NCBI GenBank assembly: GCA_902795665.1
Contig: CADBMA010000150.1
Coordinates: 1-7,779, forward strand
Source: an uncultured Rhodospirillales bacterium
GTDB lineage: Bacteria; Pseudomonadota; Alphaproteobacteria; RF32; CAG-239
DNA: 7,779 nt
Direction: 5' to 3'
Positions 1 to 6,301 of this stretch are shown in pieces; position 1 is the stretch's first letter; each line of letters starts with the position of its first letter. A program made the position numbers and the translations under genes. Below the pieces are notes generated by a model. The model made no database searches. It saw only the letters and a program-made list of their open reading frames with translations, and was not told the DNA's origin.

Positions 1-18
1 CTGCTAAAATTATACATC

Positions 19-645
19 ATGAAGATTATATTGCAAAACATGAGCCGAATCGGGTTATTCTTACTTTTGATTATATTGGGCGGGTGTACATTGCCCAATT
101 TTCCGAATGTATCCGATGCAAAACTGGTTGATATTACATTCAATGAAGAGGTGTTTAGCCGTGGAAGCAAGGCTGTGGTTGTTATTGATGAACATAATGA
201 TATTCCGTCATCAATAAAACTTCATGGAACATTGACAATCAGTGATTATGAGGAAAATGAGTATAATCTGAATGTTGATGGAGTTTCGGTATTTATGCTA
301 AATCCGGGAACATACAAACTGAAAAACTTTAAGTTACAAGGCACCTCCGGCTATTGGCATAGCCGTATTGATTATAAGGACAGATATGATGCTCATTTTA
401 ATATTGTCGGCGGTGAGGTGGTCTATCTGGGAAAATTAAATACTAAAATGCTGTCACCACAGTTTAATCAGAATCAAATTGCAAATGGGCGAATCGAAGT
501 AATTACGGTTACTAAGGTTGAAGATGATCTGATTTCTCTACCGATGTCTTTTTTCGGCGCAATTCATAAATATACAGGTAAAGGTTTGACCTCAAGAATT
601 ATGACATGGCGTGATAGTTATCATAAAAGAGGTAAAAATGAATAA
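19..645 (+). CDS. Predicted lipoprotein of unknown function (208 aa)
   Basis: I do not recognise a named family. Residues 10-23 form a hydrophobic signal segment ending in a lipobox (L20-G21-G22-C23), so Cys23 should be lipidated after signal peptidase II cleavage. Thr at +2 rather than Asp favours transport to the outer membrane (inference from the Lol rule). The mature part looks beta-rich. The stretch around residues 95-103 (NPGTYKLKN) followed by FNIVGGEVVYLGKL near 127-140 resembles small beta-sandwich lipoproteins with a 'PGxY ... GxxxYxG' pattern, but this is only a resemblance. The start is uncertain: the frame is open to the window edge, there is no clear Shine-Dalgarno before ATG 19, and ATG 40 (Met8) would still leave a workable signal peptide. 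The 3' end overlaps the next lipoprotein gene by 8 bases, suggesting co-transcription and coupled translation. Confidence 0.75.
   Translation: MKIILQNMSRIGLFLLLIILGGCTLPNFPNVSDAKLVDITFNEEVFSRGSKAVVVIDEHNDIPSSIKLHGTLTISDYEENEYNLNVDGVSVFMLNPGTYKLKNFKLQGTSGYWHSRIDYKDRYDAHFNIVGGEVVYLGKLNTKMLSPQFNQNQIANGRIEVITVTKVEDDLISLPMSFFGAIHKYTGKGLTSRIMTWRDSYHKRGKNE
626..632 (+). promoter_or_regulatory. Shine-Dalgarno that sets the start of the second lipoprotein gene
   Basis: AAAGAGG lies 5 bases before ATG 638, inside the end of the upstream lipoprotein gene. It favours ATG 638 over the in-frame GTG at 611, which has no such site and would put charged residues ahead of the lipoprotein signal. Confidence 0.6.
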
Positions 646-1021
646 GCTGGTATGTGTATTTTTGTTGCTGCTTGGAGGATGTGTTGCCATAGGCAATCAG
701 AAGCTTAGCAATTCGGAGCAAGTGCGGAAAGATATTTATGAGCATATAGCGTCTCCTGAAGATTTGGTTGCAGAGTATGGAGAGCCGCAGCAGATTTTTA
801 TGCATGAAGGACAACAGGTTTATGAGTATAGATATATTCGAGTGACAGGGTTGCCTGATGATGAATATTCCGGTAAATCGCAGCATTATAATCTGGATTA
901 TATCTATATTTATTTTGATGAAGGGATATTGACTAAGGTTGAAAATATATCGCGACGCGGAAAATATCCGCCGGATAATGTTTTTGCGCCATACTTAAAA
1001 ACAAAAAAAGATTCGGAGTAA
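638..1021 (+). CDS. Small predicted lipoprotein, possibly BamE/SmpA-like fold (127 aa)
   Basis: The protein starts with a very short lipoprotein signal: MNK, a Leu/Val-rich core, then L12-G13-G14-C15, with Cys15 the predicted lipidated residue. The mature region has LVAEYGEP (43-50), VYEYRY (61-66) and a YIYFDEGILTKVE strand (90-102). A 'xxYGxPxxx ... xxYxY ... xxxFxxGxLxxVe' layout is what small SmpA/OmlA (BamE)-type lipoproteins show, so that fold is possible, but it is not diagnostic and the true BamE role is not claimed. The start at ATG 638 was chosen over GTG 611 because of the ribosome binding site and the clean signal peptide. The start overlaps the preceding lipoprotein gene by 8 bases. 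The last codons (KKKDSE, stop) lie in the left arm and loop of the terminator hairpin. Confidence 0.8.
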   Translation: MNKLVCVFLLLLGGCVAIGNQKLSNSEQVRKDIYEHIASPEDLVAEYGEPQQIFMHEGQQVYEYRYIRVTGLPDDEYSGKSQHYNLDYIYIYFDEGILTKVENISRRGKYPPDNVFAPYLKTKKDSE

Positions 1022-1036
1022 TACGAATCTTTTTTT
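1003..1036. terminator. Bidirectional intrinsic terminator between convergent genes
   Basis: A perfect 13-pair inverted repeat (1003-1015 with 1024-1036, core GATTCG/CGAATC) flanks an 8-base loop. The arms consist of A7 before and T7 after the core, so RNA from either strand ends in a hairpin with a U-tract. It serves the lipoprotein pair on the plus strand and the ldh-to-patatin operon on the minus strand. The stop codon of the second lipoprotein gene (1019-1021) sits in the loop, and the patatin stop lies one base beyond the right arm. Confidence 0.85.
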
Positions 1037-1037
1037 A

Positions 1038-1883
1038 TCATTTTTTTACAAAATTTTTAATTTCATCCAGCATATTTGTGGCATCATGACGGCCGAGATC
1101 ATACATTTCTTGCACTTTTTGCAGGTTATGTTCCATTTTTTTTATTTTTATGGTTTTGCTGGGGCGAATGACTAAAATCTTTTTTTGTTGCTCAGATTGC
1201 TCTATATATTCCAGCTCAGAGTTATACATTTTATGCCGATTGGCAAAAGCTTCAACAAATTTAGGATATTTTTTATAAAACAAATTTATCAACCATTTTA
1301 AATGAGAGGGTTTTTTGCGATATCCGGCAGGACGAGTAAGAACGACTATATTTGTATCAAAACCCATGTTTTCAGCAGCCTGCAGGGGAATGCTGTCGGT
1401 GATTCCGCCGTCCAAGAGTTTCATGCCGCCGGTTTTGACAATTTGCGAGGCCAGTGGTAAAGAAGCAGATGCACGAAGATAGTCAATATCGGCAAACATA
1501 TCTTTACAACGTATATATTCCGGCTGGCCGGTCTCTAAATTTGAACAAACAGCATAAAATTCAATACCTGATTTCATAAAAGTATCGTTATCATAAGGGT
1601 CTAGTTTTTCCGGAAGTTCATGGTAGCAGAACTGGGTGTCAACAACATTGCCGCTTAGAATGAGCGATTTTAGACTCATAAAACGATAATCATTTCCATA
1701 TTTCATGTTATAGCGAATGCTGCGTCCAATTTGCAATGAGGCGTAAGAGCAACCATGAATGGCACCGGCCGAAACGCCGATAACTCCATCGGTTATGATA
1801 TTGTTTTCAAGTAAGACATCTAAAACACCGGCAGTATATATGCCGCGTTTGGCTCCGCCTTCCAAAACCAGGCAAGTTCTCAT
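1038..1883 (-). CDS. Patatin-like phospholipase, YjjU type (281 aa)
   Basis: This is a predicted serine acyl hydrolase of the patatin family, which uses a Ser-Asp dyad to cleave acyl esters of phospholipids or related lipids. Visible motifs are the oxyanion-hole loop EGGAKRG (8-14), the nucleophile elbow GVSAG with Ser38, a conserved ASASLP stretch (138-143) and the DGG motif with catalytic Asp158. The oxyanion loop reads GGAKRG rather than the usual GGGxRG, a common variant in the YjjU-like subfamily. The C-terminal part (about 185-281, with YKKYPKF and HNLQKVQEMYDLGRHDA) matches the extra domain of that group. No signal peptide is seen, so it is probably cytoplasmic. ATG 1883 has an AGGAA site 9 bases upstream (1893-1897). 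It is the last gene of the probable ldh operon. Substrate and physiological role cannot be told from sequence. Confidence 0.9.
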   Translation of the reverse strand: MRTCLVLEGGAKRGIYTAGVLDVLLENNIITDGVIGVSAGAIHGCSYASLQIGRSIRYNMKYGNDYRFMSLKSLILSGNVVDTQFCYHELPEKLDPYDNDTFMKSGIEFYAVCSNLETGQPEYIRCKDMFADIDYLRASASLPLASQIVKTGGMKLLDGGITDSIPLQAAENMGFDTNIVVLTRPAGYRKKPSHLKWLINLFYKKYPKFVEAFANRHKMYNSELEYIEQSEQQKKILVIRPSKTIKIKKMEHNLQKVQEMYDLGRHDATNMLDEIKNFVKK

Positions 1884-1950
1884 ATTGTAAAATTCCTATC
1901 GTTTTGCATAGCGTTTATAAGGTGCGTTTTTTGAAGTAGGTTAAACTAAA

Positions 1951-2298
1951 TTATTCCGGATATTCGCACCGATAATAACCATGACATGAAGACTTGCTGG
2001 GAACAAATCCTTCTTTGGTGCAGTCTTTTTTTCTGTGGATATATCCCGAAGGGCAGCAGTATTTGAAATAACTGCGGTTATACGGGCATCTTTCAACAGC
2101 TTGTTCGTCACGATTGCATGAGGTTTTAGTATAACCACTGTTGCGGCAGTTTTGGGTTGACGGAGAAATGTAATTGGTGCGAACTTTATCACGTTTGGTG
2201 TGAGCTTCCGAATCCACAATAAATCTCACGCCGGAAAAGGCATTGAAGCTCCAAACCGCTACCATTAATAAAAGAAAAAGTCCTAAATATTTGCGCAT
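1951..2298 (-). CDS. Small exported Cys-rich protein with duplicated module (115 aa)
   Basis: I do not recognise a characterised family. Residues 1-22 are a Sec-type signal peptide (MRKY, hydrophobic core, likely cleavage after A20-F21-S22). The mature part of about 93 residues holds eight cysteines: 51, 61, 71, 81, 82, 93, 105 and 111. The first four are exactly ten residues apart. Two modules can be aligned, each beginning C-x-x-S-G-Y (C51 and C81) and followed by further Cys, so this looks like an internal duplication. The many Cys plus export suggest a disulfide-stabilised periplasmic or extracellular protein (inference). Lys and Arg are frequent. There is no lipobox. The start is supported by GGAG (2306-2309) 7 bases upstream. 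It sits 61 bases downstream of ldh and 67 bases upstream of the patatin gene, probably in one transcript. Confidence 0.8.
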   Translation of the reverse strand: MRKYLGLFLLLMVAVWSFNAFSGVRFIVDSEAHTKRDKVRTNYISPSTQNCRNSGYTKTSCNRDEQAVERCPYNRSYFKYCCPSGYIHRKKDCTKEGFVPSKSSCHGYYRCEYPE

Positions 2299-2344
2299 TG
2301 TTTTTCTCCATTATTTCTATAATTGTAATGCATTTTTAAATAAC

Positions 2345-2358
2345 TTTCAATATTGAAA
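2345..2358. repeat. Perfect 14-base palindrome after ldh
   Basis: TTTCAATATTGAAA is its own reverse complement and lies one base beyond the ldh stop codon, in the gap before the Cys-rich gene. It is too AT-rich and lacks a proper U-tract to be a convincing terminator. It could be a weak hairpin, a protein site or chance in AT-rich DNA. Confidence 0.3.
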
Positions 2359-2359
2359 A

Positions 2360-3313
2360 TCATGATTTGTTTGTGGCAATGTATTGCATTGCGGTTTTGG
2401 AGAGCTGCTCGATAATATTTGCGCTCTTGCGGAGCTGTTGGTGTTCGTCTTCGGAAAAAGTTGGATATAAATTTCCATGTATACCTCTTTTGCCGATAAT
2501 GCATGGCATTGATATACAGATGTTATGAGAATCCTCGATTTCATTATGAAATGATGACACGTTAAGAATGGCATATTCGTTGCTGTTAATGGCTTGACAA
2601 ATGCGGGTTAAGGCTCCGGCAATACCAAAAGTTGTTGAGCCTTTGCCATTAATGATGTGGTAGGCGGCATTGCGCACATTGTTATCGATTTGTTTTTTAA
2701 TTTCCAAGGTTAATGGTTTGTTGATGCTTTGAGCCAGTTGCTCAATCTGGATAGTTCCGGCCAGAGCGTTTGACCATATCAGCACCTCACTGTCTCCGTG
2801 CTCTCCGAGGACATTGGCGTGAATGGATTTTGGTGAAACTCCCAGATGATAGCCAAGTAAAGTGCGGAAACGGGCAGTATCAAGTACAGTTCCGCTGCCA
2901 AATACGCGATTTGTGGGAAAACCGGAGATTTTGAGCGCAACCGATGTCATAATATCTACAGGATTGGTCGCAATTATCAAAATTGTGTCAGGAGCGTGAG
3001 TGATAATTTGCGGTATAATGTCCTCAAAAATTTTTACATTGGCAGCTAAAAGATCATTGCGAGTTTGTCCGGGTTTTTGGTTAATTCCGGCGGTTATAAT
3101 TACAACAGCAGCGCCTTTTAAATCAGCATAAGTTCCGGCTTTTATTTTGTTGGCATAGGCAAACGGGGTAGCGTGAGCAATATCTTCGGCCTCGGCTTCT
3201 GCTCGGGATTTGTTTTGGTCAATTAAAACAATTTTGCGCGCCACTCCGCGCATAATGAGTGCAAAAGCTGTTGAGCTGCCGACACCGCCGGCTCCGATAA
3301 TTCCTATTTTCAT
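2360..3313 (-). CDS. ldh: L-lactate dehydrogenase, NAD-dependent (317 aa)
   Basis: The enzyme interconverts pyruvate and L-lactate with NADH/NAD+ in the cytoplasm, reoxidising NADH during fermentation. The Rossmann motif GAGGVG is at 7-12 and Asp32 ends the second strand, favouring NAD over NADP. The active-site loop AGINQKPGQTRNDL (75-88) contains Gln79 at the substrate-specificity position, where malate dehydrogenases carry Arg, and Arg85 corresponds to the mobile-loop catalytic Arg. TNPVD (116-120), LDTARFR with Asp145 and Arg148, and GEHGDS with catalytic His172 complete the set. Full length is normal for the family. ATG 3313 has AGGAG 6 bases upstream (3320-3324). It is the first gene of a minus-strand cluster with the Cys-rich and patatin genes, divergent from acpP. 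Malate dehydrogenase is the main alternative, but Gln79 argues against it. Confidence 0.93.
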   Translation of the reverse strand: MKIGIIGAGGVGSSTAFALIMRGVARKIVLIDQNKSRAEAEAEDIAHATPFAYANKIKAGTYADLKGAAVVIITAGINQKPGQTRNDLLAANVKIFEDIIPQIITHAPDTILIIATNPVDIMTSVALKISGFPTNRVFGSGTVLDTARFRTLLGYHLGVSPKSIHANVLGEHGDSEVLIWSNALAGTIQIEQLAQSINKPLTLEIKKQIDNNVRNAAYHIINGKGSTTFGIAGALTRICQAINSNEYAILNVSSFHNEIEDSHNICISMPCIIGKRGIHGNLYPTFSEDEHQQLRKSANIIEQLSKTAMQYIATNKS

Positions 3314-3354
3314 TATTTTCTCCTGATAATACGGCTTGTTAAAAGTGTGAAATA

Positions 3355-3383
3355 AGCGTAATTTAATAGTTTTTCAATGTCAA
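3355..3383 (-). promoter_or_regulatory. Candidate sigma70-type promoter for ldh operon
   Basis: On the minus strand a perfect TTGACA (3378-3383) is followed after 17 bases by TACGCT (3355-3360), a weak -10 matching 3 of 6 consensus bases. Transcription would begin near 3348, giving a leader of about 35 bases with the ldh ribosome binding site. The -35 box is convincing and the -10 box is only suggestive. Confidence 0.45.
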
Positions 3384-3484
3384 AATATATTTTATGCACT
3401 TAAAAACGCCTTTAAAAAGTTGCGCAAAAATAATTGGTTAACTGTAAAAATGCGTGCAAATTATTTAAAAATGAAAAATAATGC

Positions 3485-3512
3485 TTGTCAATTGATATAA
3501 AATTGTGCTAAC
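3485..3512 (+). promoter_or_regulatory. Candidate acpP promoter
   Basis: TTGTCA (3485-3490) matches the -35 consensus at 5 of 6 positions and is followed after 16 bases by GCTAAC (3507-3512), which is weak as a classical -10 but resembles the GCTA-type -10 of some alphaproteobacterial promoters. A start near 3519 would give an untranslated leader of about 60 bases. An inverted repeat (GTGCT 3505-3509 and AGCAC 3518-3522) overlaps the -10 and start region. Confidence 0.4.
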
Positions 3513-3565
3513 AAGTCAGCACGGGGTTGTGATATATCCCGATAATTTCATGTGTTTAACATTTT

Positions 3566-3570
3566 AGAGG
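3566..3570 (+). promoter_or_regulatory. Shine-Dalgarno fixing the acpP start
   Basis: AGAGG lies 8 bases before ATG 3579. It supports that start over the in-frame GTG at 3552, which would add nine residues not usual for acyl carrier proteins. Confidence 0.75.
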
Positions 3571-3578
3571 TTTATCAA

Positions 3579-3812
3579 ATGACTGATACAGCTAATCGCG
3601 TTAAGAAAATTGTGGCAGAACATCTTGGCGTTGAAGAATCAAAAGTGACAGAGACTGCCAGCTTTATTGACGACTTGGGCGCAGACAGTCTGGATACTGT
3701 TGAATTGGTTATGGCTTTCGAAGAAGAATTTGGTTGTGAAATTCCTGATGAAGCTGCCGAAAAGATCTTAACAGTTAAAGATGCTATTGATTATTTGAAC
3801 AAAAACGCTTAA
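3579..3812 (+). CDS. acpP: Acyl carrier protein (77 aa)
   Basis: AcpP carries fatty-acyl intermediates as thioesters on a 4'-phosphopantetheine arm and hands them to the type II fatty acid synthase enzymes, including FabF encoded next to it. The attachment site is Ser37 in the GADSLD motif (34-39). The fold elements are as expected: helix I with VKKIVAEHLGVEE (8-20), the acidic recognition helix II after Ser37 (LDTVELVMAFEEEFG), IPDEAAEKI (54-62) and the last helix VKDAIDYL. The protein is strongly acidic and its 77 residues match the family length. A hairpin terminator follows 26 bases after the stop, so part of the transcripts probably end there, giving more acpP than fabF mRNA (inference). 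AcpS modifies the Ser; no acpS is seen in this window. Confidence 0.97.
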   Translation: MTDTANRVKKIVAEHLGVEESKVTETASFIDDLGADSLDTVELVMAFEEEFGCEIPDEAAEKILTVKDAIDYLNKNA

Positions 3813-3838
3813 TTTTCTGTTCATGAACAATATTGATT

Positions 3839-3867
3839 AAACTCGCTTGACAGTAAGCGGGTTTTTT
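3839..3867 (+). terminator. Intrinsic terminator or attenuator between acpP and fabF
   Basis: A stem of seven pairs (3842-3848 with 3855-3861, CTCGCTT/AAGCGGG with one G-U) extended by three A-U pairs encloses the loop GACAGT and is followed by six T (3862-3867). It lies between acpP and fabF on the coding strand. No strong promoter is obvious in the 42 bases before fabF, so partial read-through from acpP is the simplest way to express fabF and mltG. Confidence 0.75.
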
Positions 3868-3897
3868 CGTATAAACAGAGCCGATAATGCAATAAAT

Positions 3898-3903
3898 AAG
3901 GGA
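3898..3903 (+). promoter_or_regulatory. Shine-Dalgarno fixing the fabF start
   Basis: AAGGGA is 6 bases before ATG 3910. The longer in-frame start at TTG 3847 would begin inside the terminator hairpin and add 21 residues foreign to the family, so 3910 is preferred. Confidence 0.75.
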
Positions 3904-3909
3904 TATTTT

Positions 3910-5181
3910 ATGAGAAGAGTTGTCGTAACCGGTATGGGAATGCTGTCGCCGTTCGGTCGAGGCGTTGAATATAACTGGAATAATATTATTGCGGGAAAGT
4001 CAGCTATAAGGAAAATTGAAGGAATTGAACTATATGATGAGCCGGTGAAAATTGCCGGTCAGGTTCCTTTTGGAAAAGAAGCCGGACAGTTTGATCCGGA
4101 TACCGTTATGGAACCCAAAGAGCAACGCCGTGTTGATAAGTTTATCTTGTTTGGTCTGGCTGCCGGCGTGGACGCTATGGAAGACAGCGGTTGGAAGCCC
4201 GTTGATGATGAAGATAGTTATCGCGCCGGTGTTATGATGGGATCAGGTATCGGCGGGTTGAGCTCAATTTATGAAATGTCAACATTGATAAATGAAAATA
4301 AAAGCATTCACCGAGTGTCTCCGTTTTTCATTCCGTCATGTCTGATTAATATGATTTCAGGTCATCTTTCTATTAAATATGCACTAAAGGGACCAAATCA
4401 TGCTTGTGTTACGGCTTGTTCAACAGGAACGCACGCTATAGGTGACGCAGCTGCTATGATTGCAAGAGGTGATGCGGATTTAATGTTGGCCGGTGGTGCC
4501 GAATCTGCGGTTAATATTTTGGGGTTATCAGGTTTTGCTCGTATGAGAGCAATTACGGCAGATTTTAATGATGAACCGGAAAAGGCTTCACGCCCGTGGG
4601 ATCAGGCTCGCAGCGGTTTTGTTATGGGAGAAGGAGCCGGAGCTGTGGTGCTTGAGGAATATGAGCATGCGCGTAAACGCGGGGCGAATATTTATGCTGA
4701 AGTTGTCGGCTATGGTATGAGTGGAGATGCTTATCATATTACCTCACCTTCAGGAGATGGAGCTTATCGCGCAATGAAAATGGCGGTTAAACACGCCGAA
4801 GAACATGGTGTTAGTCTTGAAGACATAGGTTATGTCAATGCGCACGGAACATCGACTCCGGCGGGAGATGTCGGAGAGGCAATGGCTGTGGCTCGCTTGT
4901 TTGGCGACGGAATTAAAAATGTTTCGATGTCATCTACTAAATCATCAATAGGGCATTTATTAGGTGCAGCCGGCGCGGTGGAAGCAGTTTTAACCATCAA
5001 GGCAATCAATGAGCAAATCTGTCCTCCGACGCTAAATCTTGAAAATCCGGCACCGGAGGTGGAGGGTATGGATTTGGTTCCGCTAAAAGCTAAAAAGCGT
5101 GAAATAAAGGCTGCGATGTCTAATTCATTTGGTTTTGGCGGTACTAATTCATCGGTAATTTTTAAAAAGCATGAAGACTAA
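3910..5181 (+). CDS. fabF: 3-oxoacyl-[acyl-carrier-protein] synthase II (423 aa)
   Basis: FabF condenses malonyl-ACP with an acyl-ACP, releasing CO2 and lengthening fatty acids by two carbons in the cytoplasm. The Cys-His-His triad of the KAS I/II family is complete: nucleophile Cys170 in ACVTACSTGTHAIG, His312 in NAHGTSTPAGD, and His349 in SSIGHLLGAAGAVE, with the conserved Lys344 just before it. The glycine-rich C-terminal GFGGTN (408-413) is present, as is VVVTGMGMLSPFG at the N-terminus. Length fits FabF. The adjacent acpP supports fabF rather than fabB, which shares the same motifs. Start chosen at ATG 3910 from its ribosome binding site and family alignment. The stop is 3 bases before mltG, so the two are almost certainly one transcript. 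Confidence 0.96.
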   Translation: MRRVVVTGMGMLSPFGRGVEYNWNNIIAGKSAIRKIEGIELYDEPVKIAGQVPFGKEAGQFDPDTVMEPKEQRRVDKFILFGLAAGVDAMEDSGWKPVDDEDSYRAGVMMGSGIGGLSSIYEMSTLINENKSIHRVSPFFIPSCLINMISGHLSIKYALKGPNHACVTACSTGTHAIGDAAAMIARGDADLMLAGGAESAVNILGLSGFARMRAITADFNDEPEKASRPWDQARSGFVMGEGAGAVVLEEYEHARKRGANIYAEVVGYGMSGDAYHITSPSGDGAYRAMKMAVKHAEEHGVSLEDIGYVNAHGTSTPAGDVGEAMAVARLFGDGIKNVSMSSTKSSIGHLLGAAGAVEAVLTIKAINEQICPPTLNLENPAPEVEGMDLVPLKAKKREIKAAMSNSFGFGGTNSSVIFKKHED

Positions 5182-5184
5182 ACA

Positions 5185-6147
5185 ATGAAGTACGTTGTCG
5201 CTCTGTTGGTGCTTGCGATGATGATGGTTGGAGGCACGGCTGTTTATCTCGTAAACTGCCCAAATGAGCTGAATGAAAGTACGGCTATCGTTCTCAACAA
5301 AGGAGAGAGTGTACAGAATTTGTCTGAAAAACTACAAAAAGCAGGGGTGATTAATTCATCTCTGCTTTTTCGCGTGGTTGTAAGGTGGTTAAAAGCCGAT
5401 AAAAAATTGCGGGCCGGAGAGTATATGCTGACTCCGCATTTGAATATGCTTGAGGTAACGGATAAGTTTTTGAGAGGTGATGTTTATTATCGGCGGATTA
5501 CGCTGCCGGAAGGGTTGACATCGGTGCAAATAAAGGAATTGCTTGAAAATGAAACGAATCTGAGCGGAGAGATTACGCTTGATATTCCTGAAGGTTCTAT
5601 GTTGCCGGAAACGTATACTTTTTCAAAAGGAGAAAGTCGCGATAGTGTTGTGCTTCAGGCTCAAAGAGCTTTGACTGACTTGTTAAAAGATGTGTGGAAA
5701 AAAAATCAAAATTTGATGCTTAAGAGTGAAAAAGATTTGTTGATTTTGGCGTCAATTATTGAAAAAGAAACAGGAGAGCCTGACGAAAGACAAGATGTAT
5801 CAGCAGTTTTTACTAATCGTCTGCGAAATGGAATGATGCTGCAAACCGATCCAACGGTAATTTATGCTATAACAGAAGGAAAACAGGATTTGGGACGTGC
5901 TTTGATGAAGAAAGATTTGGCGGTTGATAGTCCGTATAATACTTATCGCTATTATGGATTGCCTCCTGCACCGATTTGTCACGCCGGAAAAGATGCGATA
6001 ATTGCGGCAGCAAATCCCAGTGATGTTGATTATTTGTATTTTGTGGCCAGCGGTACGGGAGGACATCGTTTTGCAAGAACGCTTGCGGAGCATAATCAAA
6101 ATGTTGCACAATACCGTCAAATACTGAAAAACACAAACAGGCAGTAG
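5185..6147 (+). CDS. mltG: Endolytic murein transglycosylase MltG (320 aa)
   Basis: MltG (YceG-like family) is an inner-membrane lytic transglycosylase that cuts nascent glycan strands and is thought to help set their length. A single N-terminal membrane segment (about 3-23) anchors it with the rest in the periplasm. Next comes a LysM-like region (about 34-98, with LNKGESVQNLSEKLQKAGVI and LRAGEYML). The catalytic domain contains LPETY (140-144), the catalytic Glu193 in LASIIEKETG, NRLRNGMMLQTDPTVIYA (211-228), YNTYRYYGLPPAPI (251-264) and the C-terminal GGHRFARTLAEHN (292-304). All expected motifs are intact and the length is normal. The gene begins 3 bases after fabF with only a weak ribosome binding site, so translation is probably coupled. 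No terminator is visible after its stop before the next promoter starts 18 bases on. Confidence 0.95.
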   Translation: MKYVVALLVLAMMMVGGTAVYLVNCPNELNESTAIVLNKGESVQNLSEKLQKAGVINSSLLFRVVVRWLKADKKLRAGEYMLTPHLNMLEVTDKFLRGDVYYRRITLPEGLTSVQIKELLENETNLSGEITLDIPEGSMLPETYTFSKGESRDSVVLQAQRALTDLLKDVWKKNQNLMLKSEKDLLILASIIEKETGEPDERQDVSAVFTNRLRNGMMLQTDPTVIYAITEGKQDLGRALMKKDLAVDSPYNTYRYYGLPPAPICHAGKDAIIAAANPSDVDYLYFVASGTGGHRFARTLAEHNQNVAQYRQILKNTNRQ

Positions 6148-6165
6148 GTTTTATACTTTGTGTCA

Positions 6166-6193
6166 TTGACAATTGAAGAAAAATTTGTATCAT
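6166..6193 (+). promoter_or_regulatory. Strong sigma70-type promoter in mltG-secY gap
   Basis: A perfect TTGACA (6166-6171) and TATCAT (6188-6193, 5 of 6 consensus matches) are separated by 16 bases, the best promoter match in the window. Transcription should begin near 6200. No protein gene with a ribosome binding site follows; the downstream transcript is the candidate structured RNA. Confidence 0.7.
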
Positions 6194-6301
6194 CAGCTGC
6201 AATTGTTGAATTATTTACAAATCATTTAAATTTTTAGAAGCATGTGTGAAAATTTTTTCGTCTTGGCATTGCGCGTTCGTTTTGCGGTGATGTCACAAGG
6301 T

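Larger units (their letters stand above)
3314..3578. other. Divergent intergenic control region between ldh and acpP
   Basis: These 265 bases are AT-rich and contain no plausible gene on either strand. They hold a candidate ldh promoter on the minus strand, a candidate acpP promoter on the plus strand about 100 bases away, and runs of A and T between them. No known riboswitch or operator was recognised. Confidence 0.7.

Noticed and set aside
611..637. GTG start extending the second lipoprotein by nine residues
   Set aside because: It lacks a Shine-Dalgarno and would place a charged stretch before the short lipoprotein signal; ATG 638 has AAAGAGG at the right distance.
599..886. Minus-strand 95-codon frame opposite the two lipoprotein genes
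   Set aside because: It is antisense to two genes with clear lipoprotein signals and has no recognisable features of its own.
1941..2219. Second minus-strand frame overlapping the Cys-rich gene
   Set aside because: A different frame of the same stretch, without signal peptide or ribosome binding site; the Cys-rich frame has both.
2345..2358. TTTCAATATTGAAA as a terminator of ldh
   Set aside because: All but two of its 14 bases are A or T, it leaves no stable loop and is not followed by a U-tract on the minus strand; kept only as a low-confidence palindrome.
2283..2574. Two small minus-strand frames over the 3' end of ldh
   Set aside because: They overlap conserved ldh coding sequence in other frames and resemble no protein.
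2360..3313. Malate dehydrogenase as the identity of the minus-strand dehydrogenase
   Set aside because: The specificity loop has Gln79 (NQKPG) where malate dehydrogenases carry Arg.
5800..6202. Two minus-strand frames opposite the mltG 3' end
   Set aside because: Antisense shadows of the conserved MltG catalytic domain.
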